Shown here one piece after another: positions 9,856-18,272 of a stretch of 58,749 bases of DNA (position 1 is its first letter; each line of letters starts with the position of its first letter). The notes under the pieces are model-generated. The model was not told the origin of the DNA. It ran no database searches and worked only from the letters and a program-made list of their open reading frames with translations. The position numbers were made by a program, and so were the translations under genes. This stretch comes from an uncultured Rhodospirillales bacterium (GTDB lineage Bacteria; Pseudomonadota; Alphaproteobacteria; Acetobacterales; Acetobacteraceae). The stretch lies in contig CAIMWH010000046.1 in assembly GCA_903845065.1 (NCBI GenBank), forward strand, positions 1 through 58,749. Direction: 5' to 3'.

Positions 9856-11142
9856 ATGCTGAACCGTCGCACTCTGCTGGCCGCCTCGGCCGCCACGCTT
9901 GCCGCCCCCTCTATCGCGAGGGCGCAGGCGACCAAGATTTCGTTCTATTACCCGATCGCCGTTGGTGGCCCGATCCCGGCCATTTTTGACGGCTACTGCA
10001 AGGAGTTCCAGGCCGCCACCGGCATCGAGGTGGCGCCGGTCTATGCCGGCAATTATGGCGAGACGCTGACCAAGGCCATTACCGCCATCAAGGGCGGCAA
10101 TGGGCCGCATCTCGCGGTGCTGCTGGCCGCCGAGATGCACTCGCTGCAGGACCTCGATATCCTCGCGAGCCTCGATGACGTGGGGCTTGATGCGGCGGGC
10201 AAGAAGTGGATGGAGGGGTTCTATCCGGCGTTCCTCGCCAACTCGAAGGCCGAGGGCAAGCTGTGGAGCGTGCCGTTCCAGCGCTCGACGTCGGTGATGT
10301 ACTTCAACAAGGACGCGTTCAAGGAAGCCGGGCTGGATACCGAGAAGTTCCCCCGTACCTGGGCAGAACTCCAGGCCGCCGCGGTGAAGCTGACCAAGAA
10401 GGATGCGGGCGGGCGGGTGACCCGCTGGGGCGTCAAGATGGCGGCCGACGTGGGCAACGCACAGTGGACGTTCGGCGGGCTGGCCAACCAGGCCGGGCAT
10501 ATCCTGATGAACGAGGCCGGCACCGAGACCTACTTCAACCACCCGAAGGCGATCGAGGCGCTGGCGTTCTGGCGTGGGCTCGCGACTGCCGGGGCGGCGC
10601 CGGAGGGGGTGTCGAACTGGGGGCAGCTCACGCCCGACTTCCTGGAGGGCAATGCGGCGATCATCCAGCACACCACGGGCAACCTCACCAACCTGCGCAC
10701 CAATGCGAAATTCCCGTTCGGCATCGCCGGGCTGCCGGGCAAGGAGGGGCCGCGCACCGTGGTGGGCGGCGGCAATATCTACTTCTTCAAGAACGCCAAC
10801 CCGGCGGAGCGGGCGGCGGCGCTGAAGTTCGCCCGTTTCCTCACCGAGCCGGATCGGGCGGCGGATTGGTCGATGAAGACCGGCTACATCGCGGTGCGGC
10901 CGGAAGCGTATGAAACCAAGACGTTGAAGGACTACATCGCCGGATTCCCGGCCGCCGACGTGGCGCGTGGCTTCCTGCCGGTGGCGGTGGGCGAGCTTTC
11001 CACCTTCGAGAACCAGAAGGTCTATGCGGCGCTGACCAACAACGTGCAGGCGTGCCTGAACGGCACCAAGACGCCGGCGCAGGCGATGGCGGATACCCAG
11101 GTTGAGGCCGATCGCATCCTCAAGTCCTACAAGAAGGCCTGA
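9856..11142 (+). CDS. ABC substrate-binding protein 2 (paralogue of the preceding gene)
   Basis: A 428-residue exported protein with signal NRRTLLAASAATLAAP (cleavage likely after ARAQ). It belongs to the same SBP_bac_8 subgroup as its neighbour (KISFYYPIAVGGPIPAIFDG; QHTTGNLTNLRTNAKFPFG; GGGNIYFFKNANP). The two copies differ across much of the ligand cleft, for example AEMHSLQDL here against VDAYSLVDD in the first copy. Two receptors feeding one permease could widen substrate range. It ends 6 bp before the first permease gene. Confidence 0.88.
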   Translation: MLNRRTLLAASAATLAAPSIARAQATKISFYYPIAVGGPIPAIFDGYCKEFQAATGIEVAPVYAGNYGETLTKAITAIKGGNGPHLAVLLAAEMHSLQDLDILASLDDVGLDAAGKKWMEGFYPAFLANSKAEGKLWSVPFQRSTSVMYFNKDAFKEAGLDTEKFPRTWAELQAAAVKLTKKDAGGRVTRWGVKMAADVGNAQWTFGGLANQAGHILMNEAGTETYFNHPKAIEALAFWRGLATAGAAPEGVSNWGQLTPDFLEGNAAIIQHTTGNLTNLRTNAKFPFGIAGLPGKEGPRTVVGGGNIYFFKNANPAERAAALKFARFLTEPDRAADWSMKTGYIAVRPEAYETKTLKDYIAGFPAADVARGFLPVAVGELSTFENQKVYAALTNNVQACLNGTKTPAQAMADTQVEADRILKSYKKA

Positions 11143-11148
11143 TCGGGC

Positions 11149-12018
11149 GTGCGGCGGGAGACTGTCCAGGGCTGGCTGTTGATTTTGCCGGCGTTGCTGC
11201 TGCTGGTGGCGTTTACCCACTGGCCGGCGGCGACGACGATCATCGACAGCTTCTACACCACGCCCAAGGGCAGCCGCCCGCCGCGCTTCGTTGGTTTCGA
11301 GAACTATGCCGACCTGATGACCGATCCGGTGTTCTGGACGGCGCTGCGCAACAACGCGGTGTATGCGCTGTGGACCATCCCGGCCTCGGTGATCCTGGCG
11401 CTGGTGATGGCGCTCGCGGTCAACACCGCCATTCCGGGCCGGGCTCTGGTGCGCATGGCGTATTTCACCCCGACGATGCTGCCGATGATCGCGGTGGCCA
11501 ATATCTGGCTGTTCTTCTTCACCCCGGACTACGGGCTGTTCGACCATGTGCTCGGCTTCTTCGGGGGCGTGCGCCATAACTGGCTCGGGGACCGGGATAC
11601 CGCGCTGCCGGCCATGATCGTGGTGGCGGTGTGGAAGGAGGCGGGGTTCTTCATGATTTTCTACCTCGCCGCCTTGCAGGCGATGCCGCCCGATCTCAAG
11701 GAATGCGCGGCGCTGGAGGGTTCCTCGCGGTGGAACTTCTTTCGCCGGGTGACGCTGCCGTTGCTGATGCCCACCACGTTGTTTGTGCTGGTGAACGCGG
11801 TGATCAACGCGTTCCGGCTGGTGGATCATGTGGTGGTGATGACGCGCGGCGGGCCGGATAACGCGACGACGCTGCTGCTCTACTACATCTACGAGGCGGG
11901 GTTCCGGTTCTGGGACCAGGCATTGGCCGCAACGCTCACGGTGGTGCTGCTGGCGCTGCTCGGGCTGCTGGCCTGGCTGCAATTCGGCGTGCTGGGCAAG
12001 CGGGTGCATTACCGGTGA
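11149..12018 (+). CDS. Sugar-type ABC permease 1 (UgpA-like)
   Basis: A 289-residue inner-membrane protein with about six hydrophobic segments, of the MalF/UgpA type. The EAA cytoplasmic loop is readable as ECAALEGSSRWNFFRRVTLPLLMP (ATPase contact). The start is GTG at 11149 (MRRETVQGWLLILPALLLL), which puts the first helix directly after the N-terminus. The stop overlaps the next permease start (GTGA at 12015). With the second permease it forms a heterodimeric pore. Confidence 0.9.
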   Translation: MRRETVQGWLLILPALLLLVAFTHWPAATTIIDSFYTTPKGSRPPRFVGFENYADLMTDPVFWTALRNNAVYALWTIPASVILALVMALAVNTAIPGRALVRMAYFTPTMLPMIAVANIWLFFFTPDYGLFDHVLGFFGGVRHNWLGDRDTALPAMIVVAVWKEAGFFMIFYLAALQAMPPDLKECAALEGSSRWNFFRRVTLPLLMPTTLFVLVNAVINAFRLVDHVVVMTRGGPDNATTLLLYYIYEAGFRFWDQALAATLTVVLLALLGLLAWLQFGVLGKRVHYR

Positions 12019-12824
12019 AACTTTCCACCCGCTCCCTCGAAATCGTCGGCGCCTGGCTGCTTGCCGTGCTGTGGGTGCTGCCGCTGCTGTATGCGGTGTG
12101 GACGGCGTTCCATCCCGGCGAGTTCGCCACCAGCTTCAAGCTGACGGCGCCGTTGACGTTGCAGAACTTCGCCAATGCGTGGGATGCCGCACCGTTCGCG
12201 CGGTATTTCCTCAACACCACGATGCTGGTGACGCTGATCCTGGTGGCGCAGTTCGTGGTGTGCACGCCGGCGGCGTTCGCGTTTGCGCGGATGGAGTTTC
12301 CGGGGCGGGATATCGTGTTCGGCATTGTGCTGATGCAGTTGATGGTGATGCCGGACGTGCTGCTGGTGGGCAATTATCGCACCATGGCGACGCTTGGCGT
12401 GGTGGACACCATTTTGGCCATCGCGTTGCCGTATCTCGGCTCGGCGTTCGGGATTTTCCTGTTGCGGCAGACCTTTCGCATGGTGCCGCAGCAACTGGAC
12501 GACGCGGCGCGGCTGGAGGGTTGCACGCTGCTCGGGCGGTTGTGGCGGGTGTATGTGCCGCTCGCCAAGCCGACCTACATCGCCTACGGGCTAGTCAGCG
12601 TGAGCTACCACTGGAACAATTTCCTGTGGCCGCTGGTGATCACCAACTCGGTGAAAACCCGGCCGCTGACGGTGGGGCTTTCGGTGTTCGCCTCGACGGA
12701 TCAGGGGATCGACTGGTCGATCATCACGGCGGCGACGCTGATGACGAGCGCGCCGTTGCTGGTGGCGTTCCTGCTGTTCCAGCGCCAGTTCGTGCAGAGC
12801 TTCATGCGGGCGGGGATTCGCTGA
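12015..12824 (+). CDS. Sugar-type ABC permease 2 (UgpE/MalG-like)
   Basis: A 269-residue inner-membrane protein of the MalG/UgpE type, GTG start overlapping the preceding stop. Hydrophobic helices flank the EAA loop DDAARLEGCTLLGRLWRVYVPL, and the family ending (LLFQRQFVQSFMRAGIR) is intact. It is the last gene of the five-gene importer operon. The 150-bp gap after it holds no gene and no obvious terminator; it carries the ribosome site of the following binding-protein gene. Confidence 0.9.
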   Translation: MKLSTRSLEIVGAWLLAVLWVLPLLYAVWTAFHPGEFATSFKLTAPLTLQNFANAWDAAPFARYFLNTTMLVTLILVAQFVVCTPAAFAFARMEFPGRDIVFGIVLMQLMVMPDVLLVGNYRTMATLGVVDTILAIALPYLGSAFGIFLLRQTFRMVPQQLDDAARLEGCTLLGRLWRVYVPLAKPTYIAYGLVSVSYHWNNFLWPLVITNSVKTRPLTVGLSVFASTDQGIDWSIITAATLMTSAPLLVAFLLFQRQFVQSFMRAGIR

Positions 12825-12974
12825 GGCCAGGCCACTCGCGCATTGCTCAACCCGTGCGCCGGCGATACGCTCGGCTGCTGCCACAGGATTGACCTCGAGG
12901 ACCGCCGGTTTCGCGCGTGCCCATCGGTGCACCGGCGATTGCGAGGCTCGCATGCCCGCCGCAAGGAGTCCGTC

Positions 12975-14531
12975 ATGTCGCCCAGGTTGCCGCGCCGCGC
13001 CGTTCTTGCCGCCCCCGCGATCATCGGCATCAGTGCCGTGGCACCGCCCGAGGCGGCGGCGCAGGGGCTCAAGGTGTTGAAAACCCGCTCGCTGCTCGAT
13101 GTGGCGGTGCTTGATCCCGCCAACCGCATCAGCGTGACCGACGGTGATGTGATGCGCGCCATTTTCGCCGGGCTGGTGACGCAGAAGGCCGGGGATACCT
13201 GGGGCTGGGAGAAGGATCTGGCGGTTGAGATCGAGCAGTCCGACGCCACCCATATCCGGTTTCAGCTTCGCCCTGGCGTGCCGTGGACCAATGGGTTCGG
13301 CGAGGTGACGGCCGATGACGTGAAGTTCTCCTACGAGCGCATCGCCGATCCGGTGTTCAAGGCGGCGTATCGCACCGACTGGGATTTCCTTGACCATGTC
13401 GAGGTGACCGGCCCGCATAGCGGGGTGATTGTGCTGAAGCGGCCGTTCGTGCCGCTGTGGTCTTCCACGCTGCCCACCGCGTCCGGCCAGATTCTGTGCC
13501 GCAAGGCGGTGGAGGCGCTGGACGGCAAGAAGTTCACCCTCGATCCGCCGGCCACCTGCGGGCCGTACAAGATCAAGAAGCTCGATCCGCGGCGGTCCAT
13601 CACGCTGGAGCGCAATCCGCTGTGGCCGGGGCGGAAGCCGGCGTATGACGAAATCCAGTATATCCAGATCGTTGATTCCAATGCCGCCGAGATCGCTTTC
13701 CAGGCCGGCGAGATCGACTTCACCCAGGTGCCGCTGTCCAATGTGCCGCGGCTGCGCAAGGCGGCGCCGGCGGGCAGCAAGCTGATCGTGACGCCGTCGC
13801 TGGCGTACTGGTGGCTTGGCATGCAGTCCGAGGCGGGGCCGTTCGCCGATATCCGGGTGCGCAAGGCGGTGCAGTATGCGCTGGATGTGGAGATGATCCT
13901 CGATGGCACGTTCCTTGGTGTGGCGGAGCGGGCCACCGGGTTCATCGCGCCGTCGCTGCTGGGCGCGCGCAAGGCCAATCTGATCGCCAAGCCGGACAAG
14001 GCCAAGGCGCGCGCGCTGCTGGCGGAGGCCGGATTGGCGAGCGGGTTCAAGACCAATATCGGGGTGCGCAACTCCACCGAGTTCCTCTCCGCCGCGCAAA
14101 TCGCTGCCGCCTCGCTGGCCGAGGTGGGGATCACCGCCGAAGTGATCCCGTTCGATGCCGGGCAGCAGAAGGCGCTGGCCGGCGACAAGAACGGGCGGTG
14201 GAAGGAGATGGGCATGATGATCTCGCGCTTCACCATGCAGCCCGATCCGTCCTGGGCGACGGCCTGGTTCGTTTCGAGCCAGGTGGGCGAGTGGAACTGG
14301 GAGCGCTTCCGCAGCCCCGAGTTCGATCGGTTGCATGAGGAGGCGAAGGGCGAACTGGATACCGCCAAGCGGGCGGCGATGTATGTGCGGATGCAGGATA
14401 TGCTTGAGGAATCAGGCTCCTACGTGTTCCTCACCAATGGCGCCACCGCCTCGTTGTGCCGCAACACGGTGAAGCCGGCGTTGAGCCCGGACGGGCAGTT
14501 CCAGATGTGGGCCGAGTTCGCGCCGGCATGA
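12975..14531 (+). CDS. Dipeptide/oligopeptide-type ABC substrate-binding protein (SBP_bac_5)
   Basis: A 518-residue exported binding protein. The ATG at 12975 follows GCAAGGAG and begins a Tat-like signal (PRLPRRAVLAAPAIIG; cleavage near AAAQ). The mature protein has the DppA/NikA-type motifs DGDVMRAIFAGLV, LRPGVPWTNGFGEVTADDVKFSYER, GPYKIKKLDPRRSITLERNP and RVRKAVQYALDVEMI. The permease DppB follows 6 bp downstream. The other transporter parts (DppC, D, F) are on the opposite strand immediately beyond, so this is the receptor of a split peptide-type importer. A CocE-like hydrolase in the same locus suggests the ligand is a peptide or an ester/amide. Confidence 0.88.
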   Translation: MSPRLPRRAVLAAPAIIGISAVAPPEAAAQGLKVLKTRSLLDVAVLDPANRISVTDGDVMRAIFAGLVTQKAGDTWGWEKDLAVEIEQSDATHIRFQLRPGVPWTNGFGEVTADDVKFSYERIADPVFKAAYRTDWDFLDHVEVTGPHSGVIVLKRPFVPLWSSTLPTASGQILCRKAVEALDGKKFTLDPPATCGPYKIKKLDPRRSITLERNPLWPGRKPAYDEIQYIQIVDSNAAEIAFQAGEIDFTQVPLSNVPRLRKAAPAGSKLIVTPSLAYWWLGMQSEAGPFADIRVRKAVQYALDVEMILDGTFLGVAERATGFIAPSLLGARKANLIAKPDKAKARALLAEAGLASGFKTNIGVRNSTEFLSAAQIAAASLAEVGITAEVIPFDAGQQKALAGDKNGRWKEMGMMISRFTMQPDPSWATAWFVSSQVGEWNWERFRSPEFDRLHEEAKGELDTAKRAAMYVRMQDMLEESGSYVFLTNGATASLCRNTVKPALSPDGQFQMWAEFAPA

Positions 14532-14537
14532 CCTGAG

Positions 14538-15482
14538 ATGCTCGCCTACGCCGTCAACCGGCTCGCATTGGCCTGCCTGATCGTGCTGGTGGCCATGATG
14601 ATCCTGTTCAGCCTGATCCATCTGGTGCCGGGCGATCCGGCGTCGATCGTGCTGGGCACGCGGGCGACGCCGGAACTGGTGCAGGCGTTCCGCGACCGGA
14701 TGGGGCTGGACCAGCCCCTCGCGGTGCAGCTGTTCCGTTTCGTGATGCGCTCGGTGCAGGGAGATCTGGGGCGGGACCTGTTTACCAATCAGCCGGTGGC
14801 CGAGGTGGTGTGGCGCGAGTTGCCGCACACGTTTGCGCTGGCGGGGCTGGGGCTGGGGTGGTCGGTGCTGCTCGGGATTCCGTTTGGTTGCCTGTCCGCG
14901 GCGTTCCGCAATGGCTGGATCGATCGGGTGGCGGGGGTGGTGGCGGTGAGTGCGATCGCGGTGCCGTCCTTCGTGGTGGCGATCTATACGCTGTTGATTT
15001 TCGCGGTTGGGTTGCGGTGGTTTCCGGCGCTGGGGGCCGGGCCGGAGGGGCAGCCGCTGGTTCAGCTTTGGCACCTTGTGCTGCCCTCATTCGCGCTTGG
15101 GCTGGGGTGGGTGGGGTATATCTGCCGGCTGGTGCGGGCATCGATGCTGGAGGTGCTGGCGGAGAACCATATCCGCACCGCGCGGGCTTTCGGGCTGCCG
15201 CCGCGGCGCATCCTGTTCACCTATGCGCTGAAGCTTGCGATCCTGCCCACCGTCACGCTGCTGGGCACCGGCACCGGGCGGCTGCTGTCGGGCGCGGTGT
15301 TCATCGAGATCGTGTTCAACCGGCCGGGGGTGGGCAAGCTGGTGGTGGAGGCGGTGAATACGCGGAATTATCCCATCGTGCTGGGGGCGGTGCTGGTGAC
15401 CACGATCTGCTTCGTGCTTTGCACTTTGGCGTCCGACCTGGCGGCGGCTTTGCTCGATCCGCGGGTGCGGGAGAAGCTGTAG
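14538..15482 (+). CDS. dppB: Dipeptide-type ABC permease DppB
   Basis: A 314-residue permease with the family N-terminus (LAYAVNRLALACLIVLVAMMILFSL), an extracytoplasmic segment with LVPGDPASIVLGTRATPE, and the EAA loop ARAFGLPPRRILFTYALK. C-terminal RPGVGKLVVEAVNTRNYPIV is diagnostic of DppB/OppB. The TAG stop at 15480-15482 directly abuts the TAG stop of the convergent dppF (CTA at 15483-15485), leaving no room for a terminator between the two half-operons. Confidence 0.92.
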   Translation: MLAYAVNRLALACLIVLVAMMILFSLIHLVPGDPASIVLGTRATPELVQAFRDRMGLDQPLAVQLFRFVMRSVQGDLGRDLFTNQPVAEVVWRELPHTFALAGLGLGWSVLLGIPFGCLSAAFRNGWIDRVAGVVAVSAIAVPSFVVAIYTLLIFAVGLRWFPALGAGPEGQPLVQLWHLVLPSFALGLGWVGYICRLVRASMLEVLAENHIRTARAFGLPPRRILFTYALKLAILPTVTLLGTGTGRLLSGAVFIEIVFNRPGVGKLVVEAVNTRNYPIVLGAVLVTTICFVLCTLASDLAAALLDPRVREKL

Positions 15483-16457
15483 CTACAGCAGGGGGAAATG
15501 GCAGGCGACGCCGCGATCGGGGGCGATGGCGGTGTAGGCGGGGGCTTCGGTGCGGCAGCGCGGCACGGCGAGGCGGCAGCGGGCGTGGAATTCGCAGCCC
15601 GACGGGCGGTTGCGCAGCGACGGGATTTCGCCTTCGAGCGGCGGTGTATCGCGGCGCAGGTCGGGATCGGGCTGCGGCACGGCGGCGATGAGGCCGGCGG
15701 TGTAGGGATGGGCTGGGCTGCGGAAAACCGCCCTGGTCGGCCCCTGCTCGACGAGGCGGCCGAGATACATGATGCCGATGCGGGTGCTGACGTGGCGGAT
15801 CACCGGCAGATTGTGGGTGACGACCAGCAGGCCCATGCCGTTGGCGGCCTGGAGTTGCGTGAGCAGGTTCAGCACCTCGCCCTGGACGGAGACATCGAGC
15901 CCGGCGGTGGGTTCATCGGCGATCACCAATGCGGGGTTGAGTGCGAGGGCGCGGGCGACGCCGACGCGGCGGGCCTGGCCGCCGGAGAGTTGGTGCGGAT
16001 ACATCCGCAGGTAGTTGGGGCCGAGGCCGACCATGTCGATCAGGCGGCGGGCTTCGGTGTCGAGGTTGCGGTTGATGCCGTGGATGCGGAAGGGCTCGAC
16101 GATCAGGCTGCCGACGGTTTTGCGTGGCGACAGGCTGGCCACCGGGTCCTGGAACATCATGCCGATTTCGCGCCGCACCTGGCGCAGGGCGCGGTCTGAG
16201 CCGCCCTCGATGGGGTGGCCGCGAAATCGGATATGGCCGGCGCTGTGTGGGACGAGCCCGACGATGGCGCGGGCCAGGCTGGTTTTGCCGGAGCCGCTTT
16301 CGCCCACCAGGCCGTAGGTTTCGCCGGGTGCGACCCGCAGCGAGGCGTTCAGCACCGCATCGAGGGTTCGCGGCGCGCGAGGGGTCAGCAGGGCGCGCCA
16401 GCCGCCGAGCACGCGGTAGCGGACGCCGAGGTTTTCGAGTTCGAGCAGTTCAGCCAT
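15483..16457 (-). CDS. dppF: Dipeptide-type ABC ATPase DppF
   Basis: A 324-residue ATPase. The ATG at 16457 (MAELLELENLGVRY) fits the family and overlaps the dppD stop by 8 bp. Walker A GESGSGKTS, MFQDPVASLSPRKTV, signature LSGGQARRVGVARAL and Walker B LVIADEPTAGLDVS are present. The C-terminal oligo_HPY region has the Cys-rich motif SGCEFHARCRLAVPRC found in ATPases of this family. It energises the DppBC pore with DppD. Confidence 0.92.
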   Translation of the reverse strand: MAELLELENLGVRYRVLGGWRALLTPRAPRTLDAVLNASLRVAPGETYGLVGESGSGKTSLARAIVGLVPHSAGHIRFRGHPIEGGSDRALRQVRREIGMMFQDPVASLSPRKTVGSLIVEPFRIHGINRNLDTEARRLIDMVGLGPNYLRMYPHQLSGGQARRVGVARALALNPALVIADEPTAGLDVSVQGEVLNLLTQLQAANGMGLLVVTHNLPVIRHVSTRIGIMYLGRLVEQGPTRAVFRSPAHPYTAGLIAAVPQPDPDLRRDTPPLEGEIPSLRNRPSGCEFHARCRLAVPRCRTEAPAYTAIAPDRGVACHFPLL

Positions 16458-17415
16458 GGGCCCGCACGCAGCGCGCGGCATGGCCGGGCGCGACCTCCAT
16501 CAGGGCGGGCGGGATGCCGCAGGCGTCGATCGCATCGGGGCAGCGGGCGCGAAACACGCAGCCGGCGGACAGGTCTGCCAGATCCGGCAGAGCGCCGGCG
16601 ATGGTGGGCAGCAGGGCGACGTCTTCGGCTACCCGTGCCGGATCGCACGCCAGGAGGAGGCGGGTGTAGGGATGGCGGGGATGGTGGAACAGGGCGCGGA
16701 CATCGGCGCGTTCCACCACTTCGCCGGCATACATCACCACCACCTCGTCGCAGATTTCCGCGATCAGGCCGAGATTATGCGAGACGAACAGGATGGCGCC
16801 GTCGATTTCCTGGCGCAGGGATTTCAGCAGGTGGACGATCTGCGCTTCCAGCGTGACGTCGAGCGCCGTGGTCGGTTCGTCGGCGATCAGCAGGGCGGGG
16901 CGCAGCAGCAGGGCCATGGCGATGGCGATGCGCTGGCGCATGCCGCCGGAGAAGCGGTGGGCGTAGCCGTCGATCCGTTCGGCGGCGTCGGGGATGCCCA
17001 CCCGGGTCAGCATGTCGATCGCGCGTTGGCGTTTTTGTGCTGTCGGCTCATTCGAGCGGTATTGGATGTCGATCATCTGGGTGGCGATGGACAGCACCGG
17101 GTTGAGCGAGGTCATCGGGTCCTGGAACACCACGGCGATGCGGGGGCCGCGGATGGCCTGCCATTCGGGCGCGGTGGCGGTGAGCAGTTCGCGGCCCCCG
17201 AAGGCGATGGAGCCGCCCTCGGTCTCGGCGTTGGGGGCCAGCAGGCCGAGGATGGCCGAAATGAGGGTGGACTTGCCGCAGCCGCTCTCGCCGACGATGC
17301 CGACGACGCGGCCGGCGGGTACGTCGAGATCGACATGGCGCAGGGCGCGCAGGCGGCCCCGGCGGCTGCGATAGGCCACGCTGAGGTCACGGATGCGCAG
17401 GACCGGATCGGTCAT
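16450..17415 (-). CDS. dppD: Dipeptide-type ABC ATPase DppD
   Basis: A 321-residue ATPase with Walker A GESGCGKST, VFQDPMTSLNPVLSI, signature FSGGMRQRIAIAMAL and Walker B LLIADEPTTALDV. The C-terminal Cys motif AGCVFRARCPDAIDAC resembles the site that binds an iron-sulfur cluster in some DppD proteins. The start overlaps dppC (ATGA) and the end overlaps dppF by 8 bp, so C, D and F are translationally linked. Confidence 0.92.
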   Translation of the reverse strand: MTDPVLRIRDLSVAYRSRRGRLRALRHVDLDVPAGRVVGIVGESGCGKSTLISAILGLLAPNAETEGGSIAFGGRELLTATAPEWQAIRGPRIAVVFQDPMTSLNPVLSIATQMIDIQYRSNEPTAQKRQRAIDMLTRVGIPDAAERIDGYAHRFSGGMRQRIAIAMALLLRPALLIADEPTTALDVTLEAQIVHLLKSLRQEIDGAILFVSHNLGLIAEICDEVVVMYAGEVVERADVRALFHHPRHPYTRLLLACDPARVAEDVALLPTIAGALPDLADLSAGCVFRARCPDAIDACGIPPALMEVAPGHAARCVRAHG

Positions 17416-18266
17416 GGTTCGCGCTGCAACCGAGGGTCGAAGATATCGCGCAGGGATTCGCCCAAGAAGGTAAACCCCAGCGTTGTCAGCACGATGGGTG
17501 CGCCCGCGGCGATCACCGGCCAGGGGGTGTCGCGGATGAATCCGTAGCCGTCATTGAGGATGGAGCCCCAGCTTGGGGTGGGCGGGCGGACGCCGAGGCC
17601 GAGGAAGGAGAGGCCGGATTCGATGGTGATCACCACCGGGATTTCCATGCTCGCGAGGATCAGCAGCGGCCCGATAAGGTTCGGCAGTACGTGCTGCGCC
17701 AGCACGCGGATGGCGCCGGCCCCCATGGCGCGTTCGGCGAGGATAAAGTCCTGCCCTTTCAGCGACAGCGTTTGGGTGCGCACGATGCGGCCATAGACCG
17801 GGGTGGTGGTGACCACCACGATCATGATGATGGTCTCCAGGCTTGGCCCCACCAGGGACACTACCGCGAGGGCGAACAGCACGGTGGGGAAGGAGCGGAT
17901 GGCGTCAAACACCAGGATCAGCGCGTTATCGAGCCAGCGCGGACCGTAGCCGGCGATCATGCCCAATAGGCAGCCGAAGCCGAGCGCCGCGCCGACCGCC
18001 ACGATGGACACATAGAGCGCGATGCGGCCGCCATGCAACACGCGGGAGAGGATGTCGCGGCCGAGATGGTCGGTGCCGAGGAGGTGGGTGAAATCGGGCG
18101 GCAGCAGGCGCTGGCGTACGTTGAGCTGTGTCGGTGACCAGGGCGTCAGCCAGTCCGCCCCCAGGGCGCCGGCGACCAGCAGCAGTACCAGCGCGAGGCC
18201 GAAGGCGCCGAGCGGGTCGCCCAGCACTCGTCCGAACGCCGTGCCGCGCCAGGTGGCGTGGGACAT
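17412..18266 (-). CDS. dppC: Dipeptide-type ABC permease DppC
   Basis: A 284-residue permease. Family landmarks are the N-terminal helix, HLLGTDHLGRDILSRVLHGGR, the EAA loop ERAMGAGAIRVLAQHVLPN, and the ending SFLGLGVRPPTPSWG...FDPRL. It starts 6 bp after the CocE-like gene ends, so hydrolase and transporter share a transcript. Its pore partner DppB is encoded on the other strand. Confidence 0.92.
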   Translation of the reverse strand: MSHATWRGTAFGRVLGDPLGAFGLALVLLLVAGALGADWLTPWSPTQLNVRQRLLPPDFTHLLGTDHLGRDILSRVLHGGRIALYVSIVAVGAALGFGCLLGMIAGYGPRWLDNALILVFDAIRSFPTVLFALAVVSLVGPSLETIIMIVVVTTTPVYGRIVRTQTLSLKGQDFILAERAMGAGAIRVLAQHVLPNLIGPLLILASMEIPVVITIESGLSFLGLGVRPPTPSWGSILNDGYGFIRDTPWPVIAAGAPIVLTTLGFTFLGESLRDIFDPRLQREP

Positions 18267-18272
18267 GCGGGG

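Noticed and set aside
9631-12009. A 792-codon minus-strand frame opposite the second binding protein and first permease
   Set aside because: Arg/His/Gln-rich antisense shadow of real transporter genes; no domain recognisable.
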